From: Chrysomallon squamiferum
Lineage: Eukaryota; Mollusca; Gastropoda; Neomphalida; Peltospiridae
DNA: 35,000 nt
Assembly: GCA_012295275.1 (NCBI GenBank)
Contig: CM022679.1
Location: 4,255,879 to 4,290,878 of the forward strand
Direction: 5' to 3'
The notes below the pieces were generated by a model. It did no database searches. It was not told the origin of the DNA and was given only the letters and a program-made list of their open reading frames with translations. Numbering within the stretch: the stretch's first letter is position 1; each line of letters starts with the position of its first letter. This document shows, piece after piece, positions 1-8,860 of the stretch. Made by a program: the position numbers and the translations under genes.

Positions 1-1076
1 CATTGAGATTAAGATCAATAGAAATACCATAACATTTAATTTTCTGGACAAATACACCAATAACGCCGAGTTATTGGCATAGATAAGAAGTCCGGACTTA
101 TTTGTATGCGACGCAGTAAGCAAACCTTGCCTGGATGGTATTAATTACATTGATATGGATTTTTCTTGTAAAACGTCCGGGATAAATAGTGTCTCTCTGA
201 TCGACCCCTGTACCAGCAGAGTGTAAAACCTTGTTTCCGCTGAAGCATGATACTTATTGCTACAAGAAGAAAGAAAGCGTGAAAGAAAAAAAATAAAAAG
301 TTTTTTAATTTCTTTTTTTTTTTTTTTTTGTCTGACGGAACTGAACATGAAACGAAAATGAGATTGTGGTTAGAAAACATGTTTTATGAAGAAAAATAGT
401 CCATATTCTTGTCTTAACGTTCTCACTTTTGGTCTTGTTTGTTAAACATCTTGGTAGGTTCTCGCTTGCCTTTTTGACATCTTTTTCTCCAAATACTCAG
501 ACAAAATGGCGCCGCGAAAAATATCCATTGAAAAGTTTATTGTAAAGATTTTCTCAAACATGTTCACTTGATTTGCTCGATAACAGAGTGATTGGTGTCA
601 GAGATCCTCGCCACAGCGATTCCCGCAGTGAAAATACCAGAACTGTCATTTGAATGATCATCGTTCAGAATCGTAACAACCTGCACTCAGGAACCAAATT
701 TAAATTAGTTATTGACGTCGCCTTGGATTATGCTTTTATATATATACACACTCGCACACACATATATATATACAAACATAATTATATATATAGATAGATA
801 GATTATATAGACATACAGATGCATAAATATATGCATAGATAGATAGATAAATAATCAGACAGTCAGAAAGACAGGCACACAGATAGTTACTGATACAGAT
901 GTATTTCGATTGTTATTTTTTAGACCTATAGAATATTTTCCTATTCAGTGCAAATAGTTAACACATCAGTGAGCGTCTAGGAGAACCGATCTGTCGACCT
1001 ATCACGCCTGAGGCACATCTCTGTTCATTGAAACACTCCTCCATACCAGTGTAAAATACGTGGTTTATAAACTCAC
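1..1076. other. nAChR intron 5 (partial): poly-T and TATA/GATA-rich, no exon recognised
   Basis: This is the sequence to the left of the TM2 exon, down to the window edge. It holds a poly-A/T tract at about 285-330 and an AT- and GATA/CACA-rich stretch at about 735-890. It also has a unique segment at about 470-720 with an isolated CG-rich AAAATGGCGCCGCG at 503-516, whose first part resembles a YY1 site. No TM3 coding sequence is found on the minus strand. Confidence 0.6.
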
Positions 1077-1163
1077 CTATTAGCGGGATAGAGGCGGAGG
1101 CTCTGGGTGTGTAGTCTGTTAGTAGCAGCAGCAAGACGAAAAACGCCAGAAATATATTCATGC
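1077..1163 (-). CDS. nAChR subunit exon 5 (TM2 pore helix)
   Basis: This exon is 87 bases long, the same as the vertebrate TM2 exon. It enters after the first base of a Gly codon and leaves in the same phase. It encodes MNIFLAFFVLLLLLTDYTP then RASASIPLI, the channel-lining helix plus the TM2-TM3 linker ending in the family-typical PLIG. Counting Lys275 as 0', Leu284 is the 9' gate leucine and Val288 is 13'. Position 6' is Asn, where Ser or Thr is usual, 2' is Gln and 20' is Asp. Borders are TTTCAG|GC and ATAG|GTGAGT. Reading through the donor gives about 30 non-TM3 residues before a stop, so the next exon (TM3) must come from further left. No TM3 match is visible in positions 1-1076, so the gene is cut by the window edge. 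Confidence 0.95.
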
Positions 1164-1200
1164 CTGAAATTAAAGAAAGGTAAAAATTGTAAAAATTAAT

Positions 1201-1500
1201 ATTAAATATCAAAGTTTATAAAATGTTAGATAAAAATGAACATTAAATATCAAATTTTATAAAACGTTAGAAAAAAATCAATATTAAATGTAAAAATGTA
1301 TAAAACTTAAGATAAAACTTAATATTAAATATCAAAATTTATAAAACTTAGATAAAAATTTACATTAAATATCAAAATTTATAAAACGTTAGAAAAAAAT
1401 TCAATATTAAATGTAAAAATTTATAAAACTTAAGAAAAAAATCAATATTAAATGTAAAAATTTATAAAACGGTAGATAAAAATTAATAATAAATATCAAA
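1201..1500. repeat. 41-bp minisatellite, about 7.3 copies, in nAChR intron 4
   Basis: Units begin at 1201, 1242, 1283, 1324, 1364, 1406, 1447 and 1488, giving spacings of 41, 41, 41, 40, 42, 41 and 41. Each unit begins ATTAAATATC or ATTAAATGTA and contains TTTATAAAAC followed by an A-rich part. Two unit variants differ by a few bases. The array ends 37 bases before the splice acceptor of the TM2 exon. It fills about half of the 644-base intron, so length changes here would alter the intron but not the protein. Confidence 0.93.
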
Positions 1501-1807
1501 AAGGTATTAGAAAAGACAAAAAGAAAGAAAAAAGACGAAGGCTAGTGACTGAGAGAGAACGACCGAAGAATGAATAAAGCGACTAATAATACTAATTGTA
1601 TTTTATACAGTACAAATAACATTACATGACAATAATCTTTAACATTATCATCATCGCCATCATCGTTATCAACAACATCTCCGTGTCCTTGTTATTATCC
1701 TAACTACCGTTGCCATCATTAACAATTTTATGAATAAATCATCCATGAAGTAACAACAAACATTAAAGAGTAATTACCACTCATTAACAATGAAATCTTA
1801 CACATAC
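1501..1807. other. Remainder of nAChR intron 4
   Basis: Purine-rich sequence (1501-1560), then a loosely (ATC)/(ATT)-like stretch at about 1630-1725. Nothing coding is seen. The donor GTATGT of exon 4 is at its right end. Confidence 0.6.
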
Positions 1808-2262
1808 CAAGCTGTAACTTCGCTGGAGACTCGGGCGGGACCCAGAATATGACCATGGTAAGCAGTGAGAGCAAGCCGCAGGGAAGAATCAAGATGAATG
1901 CATAAAACGCCACCTTCCTGCGAAGCTTCAGACAGAACGTCAGATCAGGGTACGGTTCGGGACAGCAGTTGTAGTATCTGACGTTGCGGACGCCGCTGTT
2001 CTCAATGACGTCCCACTCGTTGCTGCGGATGAACTCGCTGGTGTCCATTTTGCTGATGCCGTCGATGAAGTCGATGTTGAGCTTGCCGCCGTGGTACGTC
2101 CACGAGCCGAACTTGAGGTAACAGGTCTGCTCGTCGAAGGGGAAGTAGAGAGTGTCGAGAGGACAGGAGCTGTTGATGATCGCTTGCGGCATCCATAGCA
2201 AATCTCCTGTGTGCTCCACAACTACCAGGGCGTCTCTGTGTTCATCCAGCCTATCATCAGCG
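1808..2262 (-). CDS. nAChR alpha-type subunit exon 4 (Cys-loop, loops B and C, TM1, pore entrance)
   Basis: This 455-base exon encodes residues 128-278 and carries most of the diagnostic features. The Cys-loop runs Cys160 to Cys174 with exactly 13 residues between (CPLDTLYFPFDEQTC). Loop B is FGSWTY with Trp181. Loop C is RYYNCCPEPYPD: vicinal Cys226-Cys227 mark an alpha subunit, and Tyr224 and Tyr231 flank them as aromatic-box residues. TM1 spans about 244-267 and includes the conserved LPC. After TM1 comes PPESPAK: Pro273-Ala274-Lys275 occupy the -2', -1' and 0' pore positions, where cation-selective subunits have Gly-Glu-Lys. This is the anion-type signature. The acceptor is a T-rich tract followed by AG|C; the donor is CTTG|GTATGT. 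Three vertebrate exons (about 80, 168 and 195 bases, from memory) correspond to this single exon. Asn157 (NSS) is a possible glycosylation site. Confidence 0.98.
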
Positions 2263-2525
2263 CTAAAAAAAAAAAAAAAAAACAACATAATAAACAAGGT
2301 AGTTAAAGATAGACTGTGTAGTTCAATAATGTCGTAGTACTTTTATTTTTTTTAATATAAATAGTTTTTGGGTGAGGTTCTTTTTTTTTTTTTTTTTTTT
2401 TGTTGTTGTTAGGTTTTTGTTTGTTTGTTTGTTGTTTTTTGTTGTATTTTAGTGGGGTTTTTGTGTTATTGTTGTTGTTGTGTTGTTGTTTTTTGTTGTG
2501 GTTTATTTTTGTTTTGTTTTTTTAT
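2263..2525. repeat. Homopolymer and (TTG)-rich tract next to the exon 4 acceptor
   Basis: A run of about 18 A on the plus strand (2265-2281) forms the polypyrimidine tract of the exon 4 acceptor on the minus strand. Beyond it are a T run at 2381-2401 and a stretch of TTG, TTTG and TTTTG units to about 2520. Slippage in the A/T run sits directly against the AG, so length variants could affect splice-site strength. Confidence 0.8.
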
Positions 2526-2528
2526 CAA

Positions 2529-2558
2529 AAATGATGTCATCTGAAAGTGACATCATTT
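2529..2558. repeat. Perfect inverted repeat, 11-bp arms, 8-nt loop
   Basis: AAATGATGTCA at 2529-2539 is matched exactly by its reverse complement at 2548-2558, with TCTGAAAG between. The arms contain TGATGTCA/TGACATCA, one base off a CRE palindrome. No target-site duplication is evident. Confidence 0.85.
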
Positions 2559-2559
2559 A

Positions 2560-3979
2560 CATTACATTTGTTAAATCATAATCAGAGGCAAGAGATGTTT
2601 TATTGGCTGTATTTTACTTACAGAAAAGGACAAATACTGGTTGATATACAAAAGTGAGACAAAACGTTGAACACATATGTGTGTTTCTAAAATAAGTGAA
2701 ATAAAGACATGAATCAGTTGAAAACTTACAAGATCTGTTCAAATAATTACGAAACTGGAACAATTATAGCAACTTTTATTTCTGAACTATTGATTTGCAC
2801 GCAAACACACACACAAAATACGTAAAGTTTAAACTCTGTGTTTGTTTGTAGTTCAGTAACTAAAAGAAAATTAGTGTTTTGTTGAATTTTCTCCTTTCTC
2901 TGGTAGACTTTCTGAGATTCATTTAACTAAATTTAATATACTCTACGTTTAGTGTCTCTATTGCACTTTTATCGCGGTTTTAACCCATTTAACTGAAATA
3001 AGACACGCTTAGGAAATGTTCTTTTTATATTTAGCGATTTAATTACTGTCTGTCTGTCCGAAAGTAAGTATGTCAATATGTCTTTCTTTTTCGCGTTTTC
3101 ATTATCTTTCTGCCAGTTCATTTTACTTTAATAATTGATTTAAAACTAGTTCAGTTCTGATGTCTGAGGATCTTATCTTTTCGTTTTTTGAAGGACAGAA
3201 GCCAATTTACCCGAAACTAATAAAAACCTATCTAGCAGCGCGAATAGTTTAATAGAGTTATACATTTCGAGATAAAAGCATACTGCCCTCGAGGTCATCA
3301 CATAACCAAACTCGAATCATGTTGAAATACCCAAGAGAGATCGCCACACTTCTGGCACCGATATCGCTTTCAATCTGTCGGCGATCGCGAATAAATCATT
3401 CGACAGAGTTTATTGGTGACATGGTCGCAGTTTCCAGCGACTCGCTCGGTTACGGATTTGGCACGCCAGAACGAAAATTGGGATAGTTATCGTCTTGTTT
3501 TGGGAAGCGGATTGACAACGGGATTCCTCGGGGAGGAGCTGCATTGTCAGGCTGTTAAAGCCAGATATTTCCCTGTCCCCCTCAACTGCAAGAAGGGCTT
3601 ACTGAGTGGATTAACAGACTGAGCGTGGCAGCTCAAATCCTTACGGTCCTGTGAGAGCTGCTGGATCCCATTTAAGTTGTCCGCAAAGAAAGCGATCATC
3701 ATAAATCCTTGGTAAGGAAGTTTTGCCAGGCATAACTGTGACATTACCAGCAGCAATGAAAAGGTTTTCGTGAGCCCAGACGGCCATAAATATAATTAAA
3801 TGATTTTAAAGCTGACACGGGAGAGTTGTTCAGTACAATAAGGTTTCCAAGAAGTGACATGCAAATCACTTTTTCTTTATCAAATGAGCTAAAAGGCATC
3901 AGTCAAACTGATTTCTAGAAGCGTATAAGCAACTGCTGAGAATTGGCAGATGTATTCATTTTTTTTTTTTCCGTTCGTA
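2560..3979. other. nAChR intron 3, mostly unique; GC-richer island at about 3250-3780
   Basis: Unique AT-rich sequence is followed by a segment with more G, C and CG dinucleotides than its surroundings at about 3250-3780. It includes GTTTATTGGTGACATGGTCG at about 3407-3426, which resembles the LTR end and primer-binding region of some Ty3/gypsy elements. AATAAA lies about 20 bases before it. Open frames here are about 70 codons long and show no reverse-transcriptase or integrase motif. A decayed retroelement insertion is possible but not demonstrated. Confidence 0.3.
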
Positions 3980-3980
3980 C

Positions 3981-4074
3981 TTTTATTTATTTGTTTGTTT
4001 GGTAGTTTATTTATTTTTATTTATTGATTTATTTATTTATTTTCTTCTTTGTTTATTTATTTATTTATTTATTG
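3981..4074. repeat. (TTTA/TTTG)n microsatellite
   Basis: Imperfect tetranucleotide units on the plus strand, preceded by a T run at about 3960-3970. Confidence 0.85.
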
Positions 4075-4129
4075 GTTTTGCTGTCATGAGCGTGCTAGTC
4101 TTCATATTATAATTACTCATAGCAAAATG

Positions 4130-4570
4130 AATAATCGTCATCATTGTCATTATAATAATCGTGATACTTATAATTATCACCTTGATTATCATCATCAGCA
4201 TAGCTTCATCGTGGTTTTCATATCACATTCATTAAATTACTTTCTGTTCCACTGTATTAAAGAAGTTGATTTAATTTCTTAAAATATAAATAGAAAATAT
4301 CAAATGTACATTATTATTATTATCATCATCATCATCACCATCATTATCATCATTATTATTGTCGTTATTGTATCAGTATTACAGTTTTGAGAACAATATT
4401 TTTACTAGTATTTGAAAAATTTATTATCATAATAACTGGGATCGCCCTCTTTTTAATCATCGTCATTATTGTCTACATTAAAATTGTCAGCAGTTTCATA
4501 ATTTTTATAATTACATCACGACGTTATCATCATCAACACCTAAATCATCATCATTATTATCTTTATTAAA
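4130..4570. repeat. Imperfect (ATT/ATC)n trinucleotide region
   Basis: CATCATT/TTATTATC-like units cluster at 4135-4200, 4310-4375 and 4520-4565, interspersed with unique bases. The small open frames here are read-through of these units. Confidence 0.7.
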
Positions 4571-5049
4571 AACGACACCTGTACTTAGCTTGGTGCAGTT
4601 TCAACTTTTCCAGTCAGACACAACAAAGCTTCACACAGACCAATTTATCAAATAAAAATCAAACTGAAAAAGGTTATGTGTCGCACTGAATTTCATTAGC
4701 TTCTTTACAAATGTCAAAAAAATCGCCGATTACCGCGTTAGGAAATCACTGATAATCTTAATTCTGTCTAATACTATAAAGATACGTCGTTGTCTACGGG
4801 GTCAGTTCCATCGTTTAGTTTCTATGTAACGTCGGGAATGATCTATTGTACAGTCAGGGTTGTTCGATCGTGATTTTTCTGTTGTTCTGATAGAATCGTT
4901 TCATTGTTCTGTCAGATTTGTCTGAAACTCGAGTTATGAATTTTTTGTAAGATTTCCAATCATTGGTTTTCTTTAATGTTCGTTTTAAAAAAAAATGATA
5001 CTTTTAAAATTATTTGTAAGTCTTGGGCCTTATTAAACTATATGTTTGA
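4571..5049. other. Unique intron 3 sequence, nothing recognised
   Basis: AT-rich non-repetitive DNA with no open frame of note and no splice-flanked coding segment. Confidence 0.5.
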
Positions 5050-5075
5050 TTTATTTTATTTTTGTTTATTTTATT

Positions 5076-5118
<43 letters not shown>

Positions 5119-5121
5119 TTC
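5050..5121. repeat. (TTTA)n microsatellite
   Basis: About 11 pure TTTA units at 5077-5120, flanked by degenerate TTTTA units. Confidence 0.92.
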
Positions 5122-5980
5122 TTATTTCTTTCTATCTTTCATTTTAATTGCTTTCCCTTCCTACATATTTATATATTTATTTATTTACCAAGGTTTCAGA
5201 TCTGTTAATTCATTTATCTGAGACATATTTTAGCCTAAATTCATGTATATATAAAATCTGTGAGCAAGTCCGTTTGTATATATGCGCACACGCATGAATT
5301 TACATTGAAGACATATATACTTGTAGCAGTATTAGAAATATATTTAAATAACAAACACATTAACTTCGAAAATCTGTTCGCATTACACTTTCCTGCATAA
5401 TTACATATCTAATTAATATGTATGCATTTCCAGTTGTTTTGACACACAGGTTACGAATCGAAATTTCATTAACGCTAGACTTATCATATCTATAATATTA
5501 TTCGTTCACTGGAATTGGAAAGTCAGATTTCCTGCTCATGAATTGAAATTGTATGCTTATCAATCCGTCTTGCGCTACCGTTCCTGACATCAGTGATAAC
5601 ACAGCGCTTAGACAACATTTTCATATAAAGAGGAGAGTTCTGGAATAATAAAGCCAATGCATGCAATGACATTCATATATAATGATGTATGGCCGATTTG
5701 CGTTAATTCTGATTTTCGTTTCGAGCGTAGTGCGTGTGCGTGTGTGTGTGATCGAAGTGCGTTAAGGAAGACTCGTTGTTTATGTGTGTTGTGTCCACTG
5801 TTGTGGATAAAATTGCTTTAACGGTAGATTTTTTTTCTGTATATGTTTCTTTGTTGATTGATGGATTGGTTGTTTGTTTGTTTCATTTCTCTAATTTATT
5901 CATTAAAACAGTGATTTGGTGGCTTTCCGAAACGCGAGAATCGACATTTTAATAAAGTTTAGATAGACCGACAGAAAGAT
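5122..5980. other. Unique intron 3 sequence, nothing recognised
   Basis: AT-rich DNA with short TATATA and GTGTGT patches (about 5240-5330 and 5725-5750). No coding signal was found. Confidence 0.5.
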
Positions 5981-5981
5981 A

Positions 5982-6005
5982 TATAGATAGATAGATAGAT
6001 GGATG

Positions 6006-6089
<84 letters not shown>
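5982..6089. repeat. (GATA)n microsatellite in nAChR intron 3
   Basis: A nearly pure GATA/TAGA array of about 100 bases, interrupted once by GGAT GGAT near 6000. It lies about 250 bases from the exon 3 donor. Confidence 0.97.
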
Positions 6090-6276
6090 CTTAAGGTATA
6101 TAAGTAGTTATTAAATCATTTGGAAACTTATACAGTGACTACATCACCTAAGTCAAATTTTCCAGTTTGATTTCTTCTTAAATTCAAACACTAATTTCGG
6201 TAACAGTGATACAAGCGTGTTTGACGAAAAGCGAAATGAGACGAGGTATATTTATGCAAATGCATAACACTTACCA

Positions 6277-6312
6277 TGTAAAAAATAATAATAATAAATA
6301 ATAATAATATAT
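6277..6312. repeat. (TAA)n microsatellite just inside intron 3
   Basis: AATAATAATAATAAATAATA-type units begin about 30 bases downstream (minus sense) of the exon 3 donor. Confidence 0.9.
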
Positions 6313-6341
6313 TTAATTATTTTAATAAAATCTTTACTTAC

Positions 6342-6451
6342 AAGTTGTACAAGAGAATATCTGGCATCCATATATACTTGGAAGGAATCCGAACATTGGT
6401 TATGTTTCCATACTTCTCTGGCGTCCATTTTAATAGTGTATCTGTCCAAAC
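6342..6451 (-). CDS. nAChR subunit exon 3 (loop A, WMPDILLYN)
   Basis: This 110-base exon has the same length as the corresponding vertebrate nAChR exon. It encodes residues 91-126 plus two bases: VWTDTLLKWTPEKYGN, then ITNVRIPSKYIWMPDILLYN. Family landmarks are the WTD motif, the RIPSKYIW strand and WMPDILLYN, whose Tyr125 is the loop A aromatic residue of the acetylcholine site. Asn106 (NIT) is a potential glycosylation site. The acceptor is GTGTCAG|GTTTGG and the donor CTT|GTAAGT. The split codon at its end joins exon 4 to give Phe127, so the motif reads LLYNFADD where alpha7 has LLYNSADE. It lies only 179 bases from exon 2. A (TAA)n run sits about 30 bases past the donor. Confidence 0.96.
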
Positions 6452-6529
6452 CTGACACGAGTAAAACAAAAAGGATGACGTAAATACATTAAAATACATC
6501 AATGTAAAATACATTCAAAAAACGTCTCT

Positions 6530-6608
6530 ATTGGTGTGTGTATGTGTGTTCTGTGTCTGTGTGTGAGCGTGTATATGTGTATGTATGTATATATATGTGT
6601 GTACATAT
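6530..6608. repeat. (TG/TATG)n tract inside the 179-base intron 2
   Basis: Alternating TGTGTG, TGTATG and TATATA units occupy almost half of the short intron between exons 2 and 3 (6452-6630). On the minus strand this reads as CA/TA-rich sequence. Confidence 0.85.
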
Positions 6609-6630
6609 ATCTGAGACTTAAATAACTTAC

Positions 6631-6821
6631 ATAGTGGTACCAAATGTTTGTTTTCAGCACTTGATTTTTCTCATCGACATCAAGTATTTGAATCAGAGAC
6701 AGTCTGAAGAAAACGGTGATGTTGTCAGTGTAGTGGGCGACTGGTCTTCCGCTGCGGCCGTACTTCTCATAACGTTGTAGTAGATGTTTGATCAGCTGCT
6801 TCTCCGTCGATTTCACCGCAC
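6631..6821 (-). CDS. nAChR subunit exon 2 (N-terminal extracellular domain, loop D)
   Basis: This 191-base exon encodes the start of the extracellular ligand-binding domain (residues 27-90 of the assembled protein). It opens with AVKSTEKQLIKHLL, the N-terminal helix. It continues through RPVAHYTDNITVFF, with a possible glycosylation site at Asn60, and SLIQILDVDEKNQVLKTNIW, which is nearly the family consensus. Trp87 in TNIW is the complementary-face loop D tryptophan (Trp55 of alpha7). The acceptor is TTTTCAAG|GT and the donor is TAT|GTAAGT, entering in phase 1 and leaving in phase 0. The length equals the sum of two separate vertebrate exons (about 146 and 45 bases, from memory), so an ancestral or lineage-specific exon fusion is likely. 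The frame has no stop and the match runs the length of the exon. Confidence 0.96.
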
Positions 6822-7081
6822 CTTGAAAACAGAGGCTTAATTTAATTATGAAAAAGCACATAATCACATTATTACAAACGCATTATCAGTGCATGACAAC
6901 TGCGTAAATTTCATCGAATCTCTGAAAACTACATTAATTGTATTACACTTTTTTGCTGGATCAAAAGTGTATTCCAGATGTAATGGTGTTACTAAACTCA
7001 CATGATTGCTGTTATGACAAACAGCACGTGGAGTGAGTAATGACCATTAAGTGCAGTACGCCATAATTTAGCGTCTTTGAA

Positions 7082-7082
<1 letters not shown>

Positions 7083-7116
<34 letters not shown>

Positions 7117-7117
7117 T
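7083..7117. repeat. (TTA)n microsatellite
   Basis: About eleven TTA units in intron 1, near its exon 2 end. Confidence 0.95.
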
Positions 7118-7418
7118 GTACAAAATTTATTTTGTATCGTTCATACGGTATTTTTCTTTCATTTCATTATTCTGTTATTTTTGTTATTTTTATTTTAACC
7201 AGATTTTATCTATAATTTGTATTTTCTTATTATTCTTCTCACTGTTGCCATCCAACATTATCACCATTGCTATCTTATTTTTCTTTCTCATTTTCGTTTT
7301 CAATATTAAATTTCTTACAAATACTACGAATTTTTGAAACCATAAAAAAAAAAACCCATATGAAGATGAGTTGTGTAGACCGACTTTCAATGTGCAAAAC
7401 AAAAATTAACCTATTTAC

Positions 7419-7657
7419 CTTATTTTCACCATTAACACGACTCCAACCATAGCAAGGACATAAATCTTCACTGAGGCAAATCAAATTCTGTGTATTATAG
7501 CGTACTCGGGGGATTTTGTACGTAGCTCTGTTATAGGTTAGCGTCAATTTAGAACATATACACTGATATAGCATCAGAACAAAGGAGAGCACCAAGGTTA
7601 AATTCTCTTTGACAGAATCGGTAAAGGAATGGTCAAGCACTAACGATGATATACAGA
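7419..7657 (-). CDS. Unrecognised splice-bordered open segment in intron 1 (candidate exon D)
   Basis: I do not recognise this segment. It is open from a possible acceptor, GAGTTCAG|TC, to a good donor, AATAAG|GTAAAT: 239 bases, or two bases plus 79 codons. The frame contains ENLTLVLSFVLMLYQCICSK, which could be a membrane helix, then a Cys-containing tail with LCPCYGWSRVNGENK. It lies in the same orientation as the receptor but has no resemblance to it, and including it would interrupt the consistent exon 1 to exon 2 join. It is non-repetitive, unlike most of the intron. It could be an exon of a nested minus-strand gene, a pseudogene fragment, or chance; a frame this short is not significant by length alone. 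No donor in the frame just upstream (7833-8244) has the phase needed to join it. Confidence 0.2.
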
Positions 7658-7832
7658 CTGAACTCAACTGAACTTTGTTTACATTCAGATCGTACTCTAC
7701 GACATTTAACTACATTTACGTACAACCGTCAATAACAATTATTACAAATTTGGATTTACAGTAATGTATATAAGTTTTAAAAAAACCCACATTATCAGCC
7801 AGAAGATTTGATCATAATAATACATGGTTAAA

Positions 7833-8244
7833 CTACAAAAATAAATACACCAGCTGTTTAGTTAAATAATTTCTAAAACTTGTGTCCTCTTGGTTTACAG
7901 TGACAGAAAAATGACGAATTATTTCATCCCCACAAACAATAAATGTAAGCGTATCACTAAACTCGTCTCCGATCTCATAATTATTATGTAACAGACATAT
8001 TGTACTTCCTAGTATTATAGTTTTCCATCTCCCCATTAATTTTACGATTTTGAAAGCCAAACCGCAATAGAGTGTCATCTGTCTTGAGTGTGACATATTC
8101 TCGTATATAACCCAGACGGCATGAAACAGGATTTTTAAAATGGCATTTGATATTGTACACCGAGCAACAAACAAACGTCTGCTGAGAGTATTAGAAGAAA
8201 TGTCATGAGAGAGATTAGTTGTAAACTTAGAAACTGTGTTTTTC
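7833..8244 (-). CDS. Unrecognised 137-codon open frame in intron 1 (candidate exon C)
   Basis: I do not recognise this frame. It is open after a TAG at about 8247-8245 down to the stop at 7833. A pyrimidine-rich acceptor, ACTCTCAGCAG|ACG, near 8180 could start an exon encoding LFVARCTISNAILKILFHAV and onward. Other visible stretches are KIVKLMGRWKTIILGSTIC, partly hydrophobic, and EIGDEFSDTLTFIVCGDEII. Codons are not built from simple repeats, which sets it apart from most open frames here. No family motif is seen, and a clear donor in a useful phase is missing. It could be a decayed gene or transposon fragment. Function cannot be assigned. Confidence 0.22.
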
Positions 8245-8530
8245 TAGTCCTGTAATTTCATTACAGTGATGGTATCGAGATAATGATGATTACAATGACG
8301 ATGGTTGTGATAATGAAGAAGGTGATGATGGTATTGATGATGACGATGATAATAATTATGTTAATAAATGTAATAATGACTGTTTGATACAGGAATGAAT
8401 GATTTAATGAACACTTTAAGAGCAGAAATTAGTTTATTGTATTTCGAGCACAACAAATTTAATACACAAAGAGACTGATTGATCAACAGTGAGAAACAAA
8501 GAAAGAAAGAGATAAACACACATGTATATA

Positions 8531-8533
8531 GAA

Positions 8534-8568
<35 letters not shown>

Positions 8569-8570
8569 TT

Positions 8571-8646
<76 letters not shown>

Positions 8647-8770
8647 TGAGGATGGATGGATGGGTAGATAGATAGATAGATAGACAGATAGACATACAAA
8701 CATACAGACAAACAGACAGAGAGAAAGATAGACAATTAGACAGACTGATAGGTAGGTAGAAAGGTAGATA
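8531..8770. repeat. Compound (GATA)n/(GACA)n/(GGTA)n microsatellite
   Basis: Starts with GATA and GACA units, has a pure GATA core at about 8570-8645, then GGAT, GACA, CATACA and GGTA variants. The open frames across it are translations of the repeat (YLSIYLSI on the minus strand). Confidence 0.97.
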
Positions 8771-8860
8771 AATGGGTTAAATAGTTAATCATGGTTATAT
8801 ATATTGATCAGATCTTACAACTGCTTTATTTTTGTTATTTTTAGTTTTCTTTTTATTTGT

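Noticed and set aside
564-680. Minus-strand segment with an acceptor-like GTGCAG and a 38-codon frame starting VVTILNDD, similar to the end of a Calx-beta repeat
   Set aside because: Only a few residues match, the frame is short and ends in a stop, and it does not fit the receptor's next exon (TM3). Chance similarity is more likely.
958-1076. Continuation of the TM2 frame past the exon 5 donor as part of the coding exon
   Set aside because: The read-through sequence (GEFINHVFYTGMEEC..) is not a TM3 helix and ends in a stop, while the donor GTGAGT is consensus and matches the conserved intron position.
1728-2297. Whole 189-codon frame as one exon including MFIMLFFFFFF at its start
   Set aside because: The N-terminal Phe run is a translation of the polypyrimidine tract before the acceptor. 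The exon begins at 2262.
3413-3622. Plus-strand 69-codon frame as a retroelement gag or pol fragment
   Set aside because: No zinc knuckle, protease, reverse-transcriptase or integrase motif is visible; only the composition and a junction-like motif hint at a retroelement.
8531-8770. Regular GATA/GACA array as a CRISPR array
   Set aside because: There are no spacers or repeats of 20-50 bases; it is a tetranucleotide microsatellite in animal DNA.
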